From Dermatemys mawii (taxonomy: Eukaryota > Chordata > Testudines > Dermatemydidae): DNA of 64,000 bases. Where the stretch lies: assembly GCA_007922305.1 (NCBI GenBank), contig ML677465.1, positions 475,873-539,872 of the forward strand. The letters run 5' to 3'. A model generated the notes under the pieces. That model had not been told where the DNA came from. It searched no databases and saw nothing but the letters and a program-made list of their open reading frames with translations. The position numbers were made by a program, and so were the translations under genes. Positions 1 through 10,562 of the stretch are shown here, piece by piece. Each line of letters starts with the position of its first letter. Position 1 is the first letter of the stretch.

Positions 1-550
1 TGAACCTTTCAGCAAAAATATTTCAGCTCTTTCTGACAAGATTAGGGGAAAATACATTGTTCTGCTCATGTTAAAAACATTTCTGATAACCATTTCATTG
101 ATGCATTAGTGCCTCCAGCCTCAGGAACAGGGACCTGACAGGTGGCAGTGAGTTGCCCTGGGGTCAGGGATGTGCCTTTTGTTGTCCTTGTGAAAATCTG
201 CCAAATATGGCCAAGTTATAAGCCTCTGAAAAAAGTCCTCAAATGCTCATGCTCAGCAGAGCTTTGTTAGCATTCAGCAGCTAAATTCTCCAAAGATTCC
301 ACTGGGCATGCACCAGCCCAGGGCTGCAGGGACTGGCCAGCAATGGCTCTTCTTGTCTGTCAGGAGCTGCTGTGACCCTGGGAACCAGGACTGAGAGCAG
401 CAGATGCCTCATTTATGCTCTCAGTGGTGTGTGTGTCTCCCCTTGGTGCCCAGGCATCCTGGAGAAGGAGTAGGCAGCCTGAATCACATTCTGAGCAGGG
501 AAAAAAAACAGGGACAGAAGGATATGTAACCTGACGAGAGCACTGCCTTC
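1..550. other. Intron sequence, nothing recognised
   Basis: No conserved exon, repeat family or RNA gene could be identified by eye. It lies 3' of DOCK exon j on the minus strand and is presumably intron of that gene. Confidence 0.4.
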
Positions 551-554
551 CAGA

Positions 555-772
555 ACCTAGAGTAGAACCTGGGTAATTATAGGTCTGTCAGTCTGACAAT
601 TCTAATAAAATAATGGAACAGCTGATATGTGACTCAATTAATAAAAAAAATTAAAGGAGGTTAATATAATTAATGCTAGTCAACACATTAATAACAAACA
701 GATCCGGGCAAACTAGATCTTGTCCTGTTTTACACAGGATTACAATGGTCCCTTCTGGCCTTATAACCTATT
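555..772 (+). mobile_element. CR1-like LINE fragment with internal deletion
   Basis: The start (558-600) translates to a variant of the N-Y-R-x-V-S-L-T motif of the CR1 reverse transcriptase. The end carries the typical turtle CR1-tail phrase 'caatggtcccttctggcctt' near 743-762. The middle of the element is missing, so this is a short, deleted copy. Confidence 0.5.
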
Positions 773-953
773 AATCAATTCTTGAGTCCCAAAATTCTTC
801 TTTTGTCTAGAAAATAGCTCTAAAACTCAGTGGAAAAGTGTGTGTTTCAGCCCTCTGTAATGATTAGTTTACATAGAAGTTAACAGCCTACAACTGCTAG
901 CTCAAGTGGTAGAGATGTGTGCCATGGATCTAAGGTTCCCACACTGCTGGTGT

Positions 954-1255
954 TGTAAGAACAAGTCCTTCTCTTGTAGTCATATTGTAAGGCCTAAGGC
1001 CTTTGTCTGCAGCCAGATTAGAAAAGCAGCAGCTATCAGCTGAGTAGCAGGAAGTCACATCCTCACATTCCATCTAAATTACATTAAAACAATGTCATAT
1101 CAGGCTGTTTAGAAGGACACCCTGTCCTAATAGTACCCACTATCATCAGATAAAGAAACAGATCATAAGATGGTTAAATAAACTTAGTTTGACAGAATTC
1201 TGTCTGGCTGTGGTTGTGAAATCCTCATTTCTTTATTTCTTTATCCTCATTTCTT
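954..1255 (+). mobile_element. Partial LTR, same family as the LTR at 42283-43277
   Basis: Starts TGTAA and aligns by eye with the first ~300 bases of the LTR at 42283. Shared landmarks are 'gcagccaga', 'gataaagaaacagatc' and 'attctgtctggc'. The copy is cut off at about 1255, where a GC-rich tandem repeat begins. No right end or duplication is visible. Confidence 0.65.
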
Positions 1256-1765
1256 TATACCCGGAGGGAACGGGTGTTTGCCCGGAGCCCGGAGGGAACG
1301 GGTGTTTGCCCGGAGCCCGGAGGGAATGGGTGCAGTGGGCATACCCCGCAGCTCCTGCCTGTTTCAGGAGACTTGGGGACCCCCGCAGCTCCCAACCATC
1401 ACAGGCAACTGGGGTACCCCCGCAGCCCACTGGCTACTGCAGCGGGGCCGGGGGATCCCCACCAACTTCCCTGGTCACTGCGGCAGGGCAGGCGGATGCC
1501 CAGCAGCTCCCCAGCCACCGCGGTGGGGCAAGAGGATCCCTGGCAGCTTCCTGGCTGCTACAGCAGGGCAGGGGGATTCCCGGAAGCTCTCTGCCAGCTG
1601 CAGCAGGGCAGGGGGATTCCTGGAAACTCTCTGCCAGCTGCGGCAGGGCAGAGGGATCCTCGGAAACTCTCCGTCATCATGGGATGGCAGGGGGACCCTG
1701 GAGCTCCGAGCCCCCATGTGTGGTGAGGGCCCCGGAGCTCCCAGCCTCCACGCAGCTGCCCAGCT
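1256..1765. repeat. GC-rich degenerate tandem repeat (minisatellite-like)
   Basis: It begins with about 2.5 copies of a ~32-base unit containing 'cccggagggaacgggtgttt'. It continues with repeated 'gcagggcagggggatt...ctctctgccagctg' units of about 50 bases. The composition keeps several frames open on both strands, which explains overlapping predicted proteins rich in Pro, Gly and Gln. No splice or start context supports a gene. Confidence 0.75.
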
Positions 1766-1778
1766 CCTTTCCACTTTA

Positions 1779-1879
1779 TCATGGATGTTTTCAGTAAAAG
1801 TCGGGGACAGGTCACAGGCTTCTGTGAATTTTTCTGTATTGCCCATGGCCTGTCCGTGACTTACTAAAAATATCCATGA
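1779..1879. mobile_element. Fold-back (palindromic) DNA element
   Basis: The two halves are inverted copies. The left arm (tcatggatgttttcagtaaa, then gtcggggacagg) matches the reverse complement of the right end (cctgtccgtgactta, then ctaaaaatatccatga). The spacer is short. Such short palindromic elements are usually MITEs or hairpin-type DNA transposon remnants; the family is not named here. Confidence 0.7.
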
Positions 1880-1885
1880 CCACAT

Positions 1886-2690
1886 CTCAGCTGTATGTAT
1901 GGTTAACAATCTCAAACGCTGTCAAGAGGTGACCCATACCCAGTGATAGTGGGTGGGAGTAGAGTGAGGGCAGTAGGCTTCAGCAGTGTTACTGAGCATG
2001 CTCAGTCCATGTGTGTGTGCTCAGTACAAGCAAAGAAGCAAATCAGCACCCACCGCCCAGCGTTGCCCCCTCCCGGAGATCTAGTGGGATAAGAATGGAT
2101 GTCTGCTCTCTGTCCACTGAGTGCAGATCACCCACCACTACAGCTGTTTCCGTCCCAAGTGCTGGCCTGGAACCAGACTTTGGCAGATCTAGGATTCTGT
2201 CTTCAATTCACTGTGTCTGTGGAAGGCAGAGTGAGTTTTACCCTTGGATATGCAGTAGAGGGAGCCGTACCCGTTTTCCTCCCACTGGGAGGAAACTCTG
2301 GGCTGGCTGCCAAAAGGGTCCCTTGCCACACTGTCTCTTTCTGTCTTGTTCTGGAGAGAAGGCAAGGTGGGGAGTACTGCCCTGCCTAATAGCAAAGCTA
2401 GGGCTGACTCAGACAGAAACGGATTCTGTTTTCTTCTCTCTAATTAAGCTTCACTAAGTGTAAATGAGTTGGTTTCATTTTTTCTTTTCAGCTCCCTTCA
2501 TCAGATAATGTTCCGCCCTCTGGTGTTAATTCCACGGGGCGTTGGGAGGCCTCTGACACCCACTGCGGTTAAAAATAATGGCTCAGCATTCAGCAGTCCA
2601 TGTTGGGAGCTCTAATCCCGGAGCGACAGAGCATGCTGGCACCTGTATTTTCTGCAGGGAGTGGGCAGAGCACTGCAGACTGGGATCGTT
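1886..2690. other. Intron sequence, no element recognised
   Basis: Several 200-450 base open frames exist but none resembles a known domain and none has codon-level conservation I can point to. Treated as intron. Confidence 0.35.
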
Positions 2691-2724
2691 AGCTGCCCTT
2701 GCTTTATTGTTACTGTCATTATGT

Positions 2725-2852
2725 ATTATTGGTATTCCTGTGGTGCCCAAAAGCCCCAGTCATGGCCCAGGGTCCCACTGGGCTAGGCCCTGTAAAACAC
2801 AGATCAAAAGAAGTGGCCCCTGCCTCAAAGAACTTACACATCGAAGTATGAG
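2725..2852. mobile_element. Ancient L2/MIR-like 3' fragment
   Basis: The phrase 'gggctaggccctgtaaaaca' followed by 'cctgcctcaaagaacttaca' is the widespread vertebrate L2/MIR-type 3' end (consensus 'tgctaggc.ctgtacaaacac...ccctgcc.caaagagcttac'). It is a diverged, short copy. Confidence 0.5.
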
Positions 2853-3029
2853 ACAAGAGACAACAGACCACAGAAGTGCCGAGCTGGAAAGAACCTCAAA
2901 GTCATCGGTTCCAGCCCCCAGCACTGTGGCAAGGCCAAGTAAACTCAGCCAATCCCTGACAGGGGTTTGTCCAACCTGGTTTTTAAAAGCTTCAGTGATG
3001 GGGATTCCACAACCTATCCTTCTACTTAG

Positions 3030-3792
3030 CAAAGGGGTGGGCAAACTTTTTGGTCCAAGGTCCACATTGGGGTTGAAAACTTGTACGGAGGACCAGGTCA
3101 AGGAAGGCGGTGCCTCCCCAAGCAGCCTGGCCCCGCCCCTATCTGACCACATCCACTTCCTGCCCCCTGACGACTGTCCCCCTCAGAATCCCGGACCCAT
3201 GCCCCACCCCGCTACTTGTCTCCTGACTGCCCCCTCCACAGACCCTAACCACCCTCCCAGGATCCCACTCCCTATCAAAGCCTCTCTGCTCCTTGTCCTG
3301 ACTGCCCTCTCCAGAGATCCCTACACTGTAACTGTCCCCCAACCTCCCCTGTTCCCTGTCTCCCATCTGACCTGACCCCTATCCACATCCCCGCCCCCTG
3401 ACAGACCTCCCAGGACTCCCACGCCCTATCCAACCTCCCCACACTGTTCCCTGTCCCCTGACCGCCCCATCAGAACCTCTGCCCCATTCAACAGTCCCCT
3501 GTCCCCGACTGCCCACCCGGGACTCCCTGCCTCTTATCCAACCTCCTGGTCCCAGCCCCTTTCCCATGCTGCTGGCAGCCCGGCCGGAGCAGACACCCTG
3601 CACGGCTCTCCTGGAGGAGCATGCAGCCCTGCCCTCTAGAGCGCTGCCCACGTGGCACACTGAGGCTCCAGAAGAGCGGAGAAGGTGGGGGAGGGGCCAG
3701 AAGCAGCCTCCCCTGCCGGGAGCTCAGACAGGCCAGTCAGGACGGTCCCAGGGGCTGGATGTGGCCTGTTGGCCGTAGTTTGCCCACCCCTG
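3030..3792. mobile_element. hAT-type non-autonomous element with terminal inverted repeats
   Basis: The left end reads (CAA)AGGGGTGGGCAAACTTTTT and the right end reads AGTTTGCCCACCCCTG, the standard hAT MITE ends of amniotes. The interior is C-rich with repeated 'cccctgac..ccc' motifs, so long frames stay open without coding meaning. A clear 8-base duplication was not found, perhaps because the left tip has two extra A. Confidence 0.75.
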
Positions 3793-4029
3793 AGTTATAA
3801 AGCTTCTCCTTACATCTAACCTAAATCTCTCTTGCTGCAGAGTAAGCCCATTCCTTTTTGTCCTGCCTTCAGGAAACAAGGAGAACAATTGATCCCTGTC
3901 CTCTCTAACACCCTATAACATATTATCAGTTCTCCCTCAGCTTTCTTTTCGCAACACTAAACATGCCCTGTTTTTTTAACCTTTTCTCATAAGTCAGATT
4001 TTCTAAATCTTTTGTCATTTGTGTTAGAG

Positions 4030-4708
4030 TAATGGAATATCAGAGTTGGAAGAGACCTCAGGAGGTATCTAGTCCAACTCACTGCTCAAAGCAGGACCAA
4101 TCCCAGCTAAATCATCCCAGCCAGGGCTTTGTTAAGCTGGGCCTTAAAAACCTCTAAGGATGGAGATTCCACCACCTCCCTAGGGAACCCATTCACCACC
4201 CTCCTAGTGAAATAATTTTTCCTAATAGCCAACCTAGATCTTCCCCACTGCAACTTCAGACCATTGCTCCTTGTTCTGTCATCTGGTATCACTGAGAACA
4301 GTCTAGATCTATCCTCTTTGGAATCCCCCTTTCAGCTGAAAACAGCTATCAAATCTCCCCCCTCATTCTTCTCTTCTGCAGACCAAACAAGCCCAGTTCC
4401 CTCAGCCCCTCCTCATAAGCCATGAGCTCCAGACACCTAATCCTTTTTGTTGCCCTCCACTGGACTTGTTCCAATTTGTCCACATCCTTTCTGTAGTGGG
4501 GGGCCCAAAACTGGATGCAATACTCCAGATGTGGCCTCACCAGTGTCAAATAGAGGGGAATAATCACTTCCCTCGATCTGCTGGCAATGCTCCTACTAAT
4601 GCAGCCCAATATGCCAATAGCCTTCTTGGTAACAAGGCACACTGCTGACTCAAATCCAGCTTTTCATCCACTGTAATCTCAAGGTCCTTTTCTGCAGAAC
4701 TCCTGCTG
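4030..4708 (-). mobile_element. CR1 LINE 3' fragment, inserted into an older CR1
   Basis: Antisense 3' untranslated region and end of ORF2. The tail at 4035 has 'cagagttggaagagacctca'. Between 4349 and 4642 the minus strand encodes a conserved CR1 reverse-transcriptase C-terminal segment ([20 protein letters not shown]). It is 5' truncated like most CR1 copies. Confidence 0.85.
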
Positions 4709-5412
4709 TTGCTGTCCTCTGGGCTCTCTTCAGTTTGTCCACATCTTTCCTAGAGTGGCATCCCGAGCTGGACACAGTACTGCAGCTGAGGCTGCAAGAG
4801 TGTCGAGTATAGCAGGACAATTACCTCCTCTGTCGTACACACAATACCTTTGTAAATTCATCCTGAATGATAGTAACCTTTTTCACATCTGCATTCCATT
4901 GCAGACTCATATTCATGATCCATTATATCCTTTTCAGCAGTATGACCACCTAGCCAGTTATCTTCAGTCATTTCCCACTTTGTAGTTGTGCAACTGATTT
5001 TTCCTTCCTACTTGTAGTACTTTGCACTTATCTCTATTGAATTTCATCTTGTTGAATTTAGACTAATTCTTCTATATGTCATAGTAATTTTTAATTTTAA
5101 TCCTGTCCTCCAAACTGTTTGCAACCTCTCCCATCATGGTGTCATCTGAAAATTTTATAAGCATACTCTCTACTCGTTTAGACTCATAGAATATCAGGGT
5201 TGGAAGAGACCTCAGGAGGTCATCTAGTCCAACCCCCTGCTCAGAGTCATTAATGAAAAGTCATTTATCGACGTCATTACTGAAAATATTGAATAGTACC
5301 AGATGCAGGACTGATCCCTGCAGGACCCCATGATATACATCCTCCCATTTTGATAGCAAACCACTGATAGCTTCTCTTTCAGTATAGTGTTTCAACCAGT
5401 TTTACACCGTCA

Positions 5413-5862
5413 CGGTGTGAGGGAAGTCAGGGCCCTGCACCTCTAACTTCCTGAGATTCACCGTGACTCTCAGCCAGCCAGTAAAACAGAAGGTATATTA
5501 GGGACAACAGGAACACAGTCCAAACCAGAGCTTGTAGGCACAACCAGGGCCCCTCAGTCCAGCCCTTCTGGGGGGCAGGAAGATTAAACCCCAGACTTGG
5601 GGCTCCCTCTTCTTCCCCAGCCAACTCCAAACTGAAACCCCTCCAGCATCTCACCCAGCCTTCCTCCAGCTCCTCCTCCAGGCTTTGTCCAGTGTCCCAG
5701 GCAGAAGGAGTCACCTCCACCCAATCCCCTCCTGGGCTCGGGTTACATGCTCAGGTATCTTCCCTCAAGGGAAGTCTCCCATCCCCAAAGAAACTCCCCT
5801 GCAACATTTCCAGGTCAAATCTGCCCCACTCACTCCCTGCTGCATCACACCCACTTTATGGT
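5413..5862 (-). mobile_element. LTR-like block inserted in CR1
   Basis: Non-CR1 sequence interrupts CR1 text that reads 'caaccagttttacacc' on the left and 'cacaccca.tttatggtaatt' on the right. This leaves a 5-base direct repeat ACACC on both sides, as retroviral-type insertion produces. It carries a reversed AATAAA-like signal near 5490. The family is not identified. Confidence 0.5.
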
Positions 5863-5982
5863 AATTGCATCTAGATCGCATTTCTCTAGTTTATTTATGA
5901 GAATGGCATATGGGACTGTGTCAAAAGCCTTACTAAAATCAAGATATATCACATCTACTACTTCTCCCCCCATCCACTAGGC

Positions 5983-6291
5983 CAGGGGCCTCCAAACTTT
6001 GAGACGAGGGCCATATTAGATTTTTGAAGGAGCTTTGTGGGCCGAAGCAACTGTGAAAAAATTCAATATATGCAAAATCCCCCCACTTTGCTCCTCCGGC
6101 CACTGCTGCAACCCCCGCCCTTTGCTCCTCTGGTCGCTGCCATGGGGGCACTCATAGCTCCGCACTTGGGCGGGGGCAGGCAACGGCAGCATCTCCATGT
6201 GCCTGTTCAGTGTGCCTGCTCAGCTGGAGGGCTGGACAAATCAAAGCCGTGGGCCGGATCTGGCCCCCAAGCCGTAGTCTGGAGACCCCTG
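5983..6291. mobile_element. hAT MITE with exact 8-bp target duplication
   Basis: Ends CAGGGGCCTCCAAACTT and (reverse) CAGGGGTCTCCAGACTA. The target duplication CACTAGGC is exact (5975-5982 and 6292-6299). The target is the 3' part of a CR1 copy, and CR1 text continues across the gap when the element is removed. No coding capacity. Confidence 0.92.
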
Positions 6292-6747
6292 CACTAGGCC
6301 AGTAACCCTGCCAAAGAGGGACACAGACCGACAGACGAGGGAGTACATAAGAACATAAAAATGGCGATACTGGATCACACCAATGAGCCATCCAGCCCAT
6401 TATCCTGTTTTCCAACAGTGGTGAATGCCAGGTGCTTCAGAGGGAATGAACAGAACAGGGAATCATCAAGTGATCCACCCCCTGTCACCCATTCCCAGCT
6501 TATGGCAAACAGATGCTGGGGTCACCATCCCTGCCCATCCTGGCTAATACCCAGTCTTATTAATTTCTCCTCATATGAAAGCCATTCGATACCTCTAATA
6601 ATTTTTGCTGCCATTTTCTGAACCTTTTGCAATTCCAATATATCTTTTTTGACATGAGGTGACTACATCTGGACACAGTATTCAAGGTGTGGACATACCA
6701 TGGATTTATATAGAAGCAACATGTCTTATTTTTTTTTTGTCTTATTA

Positions 6748-9292
6748 CACTGGTCTACAATTTTTTAGAAGTCGTCTGCTTCAGAGATAAAATGTGATAT
6801 TTATTATGTATTTTGATGTGCTGAATTCAAATATGACAATTAAAACAACTGATTGGCTACTGTTTCTAAGATATTTCAGTTTTTACATTTTATGTCTATG
6901 TATATTGTGTAGATAGAGTTTTAATCATAAATTGTAAACCTAGGTCTTTTCATGTGTTTATGGTTGCTTTACATGATAATATTTCACCTGTCCTGTTTAT
7001 GTAACACTTTAAAAATCAGCAAAAGGGTTATAGAAATAAAATGTATTATGAAACAAAAGGCAAAAAACTATTATGTACATAGTTTAGTCCTATTCAGTGT
7101 CTACTCGGCGCTTCTTGGCTTGTCTCTTGTATTCATTAAATGGAGCATCTCTTGTCACTGTCCAGCAATAGTCTGCAAGCATCGATGGGCTCCATTTGCC
7201 CTGATAGCGTTTCTCCATTGTTGCAATGTCCTGGTGAAATCGCTCGCCGTGCTCGTCGCTCATTGCTCCGCCGTTCGATGGAAAAAAATCTAGATGAGAG
7301 TGCAAAAAATGTATCTTTAGTGACGTTGCAGCCAAGGCTTTTGTATGCCTTGAGGAGGTTTTCCACCAACAACCTATAGTTGTCTGCCTTGTTGTTTCCG
7401 AGAAAATGTATCACCACTGACTGGAAGGCTTTCCATGCCGTCTTTTCCTTGCCACGCAGTGCATGGTCAAATGCATCATCTCGAAGAAGTTCACGAATCT
7501 GAGGACCAACAAAGACACCTTCCTTTATCTTAGCTTCACTTAACCTTGGAAATTTTCCATGGAGGTACTTGAAAGCTGCTTGTGTTTTGTCAATGGCCTT
7601 GACAAAGTTCTTCATCAGACCCAGCTTGATGTGTAAGGGTGGTAACAAAATCTTCCTCGATTCAACAAGTGGTGGACGCTGAACACTTTTCCTCCCAGGC
7701 TCCAATGACTGTCGGAGTGGCCAATCTTTCTTGATGTAGTGGGAATCTCTTGCACGACTATCCCATTCACAGAGAAAACAGCAGTACTTTGTGTATTCAG
7801 TCTGCAGACCAAGCAAGAGAGCAACAACCTTCATATCGCCACAAAGCTGCCACTGATGTTGGTCATAGTTTATGCACCTCAAAAGTTGTTTCATGTTGTC
7901 ATAGGTTTCCTTCATATGGACTGCATGACCAACTGGAATTGATGGCAAAACATTGCCATTATGCAGCAAAACAGCTTTAAGACTCGTCTTCGATGAATCA
8001 ATGAAGAGTCTCCACTCATCTGGATCGTGAACGATGTTGAGGGCTGCCATTACACCATCGATGTTGTTGCAGGCTACAAGATCACCTTCCATGAAGAAGA
8101 ATGGGACAAGATCCTTTTGATGGTCACGGAACATGGAAACCCTAACATCACCTGCCAGGAGATTCCACTGCTGTAGTCTGGAGCCCAATAGCTCTGCCTT
8201 ACTCTTGGGTAGTTCCAAATCCCTGACAAGGTCATTCAATTCAGCTTGTGTTATGAGGTGTGGTTCAGAGGAGGAGGATGGGAGAAAATGTCGGTCCTGT
8301 GACATTGATGGTTCAGGACCAGAAGTTTCATCCTCTTCCTCTTCCTCGTCTGACTCAAGTGAGAATGATTCTGGTGCATCAGGCACCGGCAGTCCTTCTC
8401 CGTGGGGTATTGGGCGTATAGCTGATGGAATGTTTGGATAATGCACAGTCCACTTTTTCTTCTTTGACACACCTTTCCCAACTGGAGGCACCATGCAGAA
8501 GTAACAATTGCTGGTATGATCTGTTGGCTCTCTCCAAATCATTGGCACTGCAAAAGGCATAGATTTCCTTTTCCTGTTCAACCGCTGGCGAAGATTTGTT
8601 GCACAAGTGTTGCAGCATATGTGTGGGGCCCACCTCTTGTCCTGATCTCCAATTTTGCAGCCAAAATAAAGGTGATAGGCTTTCTTAGCCATACTGGTTA
8701 TACTGTGCTTTTGTGATGCGAAAGTCACTTCACCACAAACATAGCAGAAGTTATCTGCACTGTTCACACAAGTACGAGGCATCTCTGCTCACTTTGGCTA
8801 AACGGAAATGTGTCCCTTTGCAAAATCAAACACTGACAAATAAGAGAGCACGACACTGTATGATTTCTAGAGCTGATATAGGGCAATTTGATCAGCAGAG
8901 TGATGTAAGCTTCGTTATGATTGCATCATCCATGATTTCTAGGAATAACATGATGCAATTCATATCATGTATGATGCAATACCAGCTTCAGATTGCATCA
9001 TTCATTGTTTTGCCTAAAAAGCAAGTACTGTCCAAACCCAGTCATAGATTTATTCATAGATACAGTCAAAGATGTATTTTAGTCATTTCTGGTTTAAACT
9101 GAGATCCCTTCCCTTTATAACTCACTTATCCTCCGCCATTCCCATGTCAAGGGTCGTATATACTGACCCAATAGCATATCTTGAAAACTAGAGCCAATCA
9201 ACAATTTTAAGCATCATTTTCGTTCTCAGTGACCCAGAATTAGTAAAGTTTGACTACATTTATTTCAGAAGCATTTTGGCTGTAGAGCAGTG
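6748..9292 (-). mobile_element. Complete TIR DNA transposon (CMC/EnSpm-like ends), 2545 bp
   Basis: The left end is CACTGGTCTACA and the right end in reverse is CACTGCTCTACA, followed by further matching 'GCTTC.GA' and 'AAAATG' blocks. A 3-bp TTA duplication flanks it (6745-6747 and 9293-9295). Ends starting CACTG with a 3-bp duplication are typical of the EnSpm/CACTA branch of the CMC superfamily. It carries one transposase-like gene on the minus strand (7090-8782). The outer 350 bases on the left and 500 on the right are AT-rich and non-coding. Superfamily assignment is inference; the element limits are direct observation. Confidence 0.88.
7090..8782 (-). pseudogene. Putative transposase of the 6748-9292 element, frameshifted near its C-terminus
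   Basis: From ATG at 8782 a long frame (548 codons to 7136) starts MPRTCVNSADNFCYVCGEV. It has paired CxxC motifs (C13/C16, C57/C60) resembling a ZAD-type zinc finger, another CxxC at C93/C96, and an acidic stretch near 143-152. A transposase-like core has D262 (LFIDSS), G-D316 (LCGDMK) and a CxxC insert (C335/C338). After about codon 485 the conserved text switches frame. Near 7320-7330 the meaningful sequence (SLKIHFLHSHLDFF, then SDEHGERFHQD) moves to the frame ending at 7090, while the original frame reads a basic, unconserved tail. The likely catalytic glutamate lies in the shifted part, so this copy is probably inactive. D...GD...CxxC...E fits CMC/Kolobok-like DDE enzymes, but the family is not certain. 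Confidence 0.72.
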
Positions 9293-9445
9293 TTATCTAT
9301 CCCTTTCCTAATGATTCCCAACATTCTGTTCACTTTGTTTTGACTGCTGCCTCACATTGAGTGGATGTTTGTAGAGAACTATCCACAACGACTCCGAGAT
9401 CTCTTTCCTGAGTTGTAAAGCTAATTTAGACCCCATAACTTGTCT

Positions 9446-10229
9446 CATTGTACAAGAAAACAATGAGACAAAGTTGGTCAGCATGATAGGCAGTAGTCTC
9501 AGCACACCAGCAGCCAAAGCGTTGTCAAGTTTTTTGTAGGTATCACAGCAAAGCACAATGTTAGGGAAGGATTTCAAGAAGGATAATAAGGTAGTTGTGA
9601 GGATGTTTATGGAGAGCTTCTCCCAACCATGAGGGGAAGCACAAGAGAGAGCACAAAGGGGCTTGTTTGAAAATGTAACAGGTGGATGATGGAGGGTGGC
9701 ATCACTGGCCAATCCAAAGTGGGAGTCAACCCCTCAGTAGTCCATGAGAGGTGATATGTATGGTGAGGATAGGCTAGGAAGGGTCCTGAAATTTAAGACC
9801 AGAAGCCTACATTTGGTGTGATAGAGAAGGGGTAGCCAATGGAGGAGCTATGTAACGCCTTCCCTCTCTATCAGGCCTACCACTGTGCTGACAAGGAAGG
9901 ATTCTGATGCAGTAATAATTAATGGCACCAATTCTGCACAATGCAGGTCCTCTCACTCCATTTAACTATGTGTAACAGGGTGGCAAATTCTAGCACCCTG
10001 CACAAAAGCATAGGAATCGCTAGACTGGATCTGCTCAGTGGCCAATCTAGTTCTGTATGATGTCTGACAGAGGGTAGCAACAGATGCTTCAGAGAATGAG
10101 GCACACATATGAGTGCACACACACAAAAACACATTCCCATATACCTGCCTTCTCCAGAACCTTGCTGGGGTTTCAGCTGTAGGGACAAAACCAGGTATCA
10201 TTGGGCCAGGACTCCCCTGCCCTCCTCAC
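9446..10229. other. Intron with unclassified repeat-like sequence
   Basis: 9450-9860 resembles a repeat seen in many amniote introns (phrases such as 'ggaggctggcatcactggcc' style text), but I cannot name its family. A 134-codon minus frame there (9308-9712) overlaps the end of a CR1 and shows no domain. Confidence 0.35.
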
Positions 10230-10341
10230 CTGGGACAGTAGGGTTGTACCCTCCAGGGTGGATTCCATCAGCAGATTGACAGAGAGGAAGAACTGCTGCA
10301 ACGATGCCTGGAATTCTGCTTTTTCTTTCCCTTCGTAGAGT
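10230..10341 (-). CDS. DOCK5-like: DOCK exon j (helical region; last exon seen)
   Basis: 112 nt, acceptor TTGCCTCAG, donor CAG|GTGAGG. One base completes glutamine. It then reads LYEGKEKAEFQASLQQFFLS followed by VNLLMESTLEGTTLLSQ, ending in phase 0. LYEGKE and EF..S plus the LM motif match the DOCK5 position, but the helix after it is quite different from remembered DOCK5 or DOCK1. No exon matching the next conserved segment was found between 1 and 10229, so the following intron is longer than 10 kb. Confidence 0.92.
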
Positions 10342-10477
10342 CTGAGGCAAAACAAGCAGAATAAATATCACATCCCTGTTCCTCCCTTGTTCACTGAAGT
10401 GACCTTTTTAGTTGATGACATAACAAAGGACATATCCAGGGAGCAAGAATTCTTCCTACATGGCCTGTTCAGACTTC

Positions 10478-10562
10478 ATAAGAACATAAGGACGGCCATA
10501 CTTGTCAAACAATGGTCCATCTAACCCTTGACAAGGTCCCCCATCATAGGTTTTTCCACAGG
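10478..10562 (-). mobile_element. Short CR1 3' tail fragment
   Basis: 'cataagaacataaggacggc' followed by 'ggtccatctaaccc' is the antisense CR1 3' end; only about 80 bases are present. Confidence 0.65.

Larger units (their letters stand above)
2855..5974 (-). mobile_element. Old CR1 LINE copy, antisense, broken by several younger insertions
   Basis: The CR1 3' tail begins near 2870 ('gagctggaaagaacctcaa') and the sequence moves towards 5' CR1 regions with increasing coordinate. It is interrupted by a hAT MITE (3030-3792), a younger CR1 (about 4030-4708), a 60-base CR1 tail (5183-5245) and an LTR-like block (5413-5862). CR1 text resumes at 5863-5974 and again at 6300-6344 around another MITE. 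Each flank resumes at the expected place of the CR1 consensus, so the order of insertion can be read. Confidence 0.75.
6346..9445 (-). mobile_element. CR1 LINE 3' fragment split by a DNA transposon
   Basis: Antisense CR1 3' end begins at 6346 ('cataagaacataaaaatggc'). It runs to 6747, is interrupted by the TIR element at 6748-9292, and continues at 9293 ('ttatctatccctttcctaat') to about 9445. The joined flanks match other CR1 copies in this window around 12665 and 45435. Confidence 0.88.

Noticed and set aside
1256..1340. CRISPR-like regular repeats
   Set aside because: Repeats are adjacent without unique spacers and the genome is a vertebrate's.
1189..1915. Overlapping 146-202 codon frames on both strands
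   Set aside because: They are produced by the GC-rich tandem repeat; proline/glycine/glutamine-rich products in several frames, no domain, no splice or start support.
2578..3375. 265-codon plus frame
   Set aside because: It runs through unassigned intron, an L2-like fragment, a CR1 tail and a hAT MITE; the composition is that of the C-rich MITE interior.
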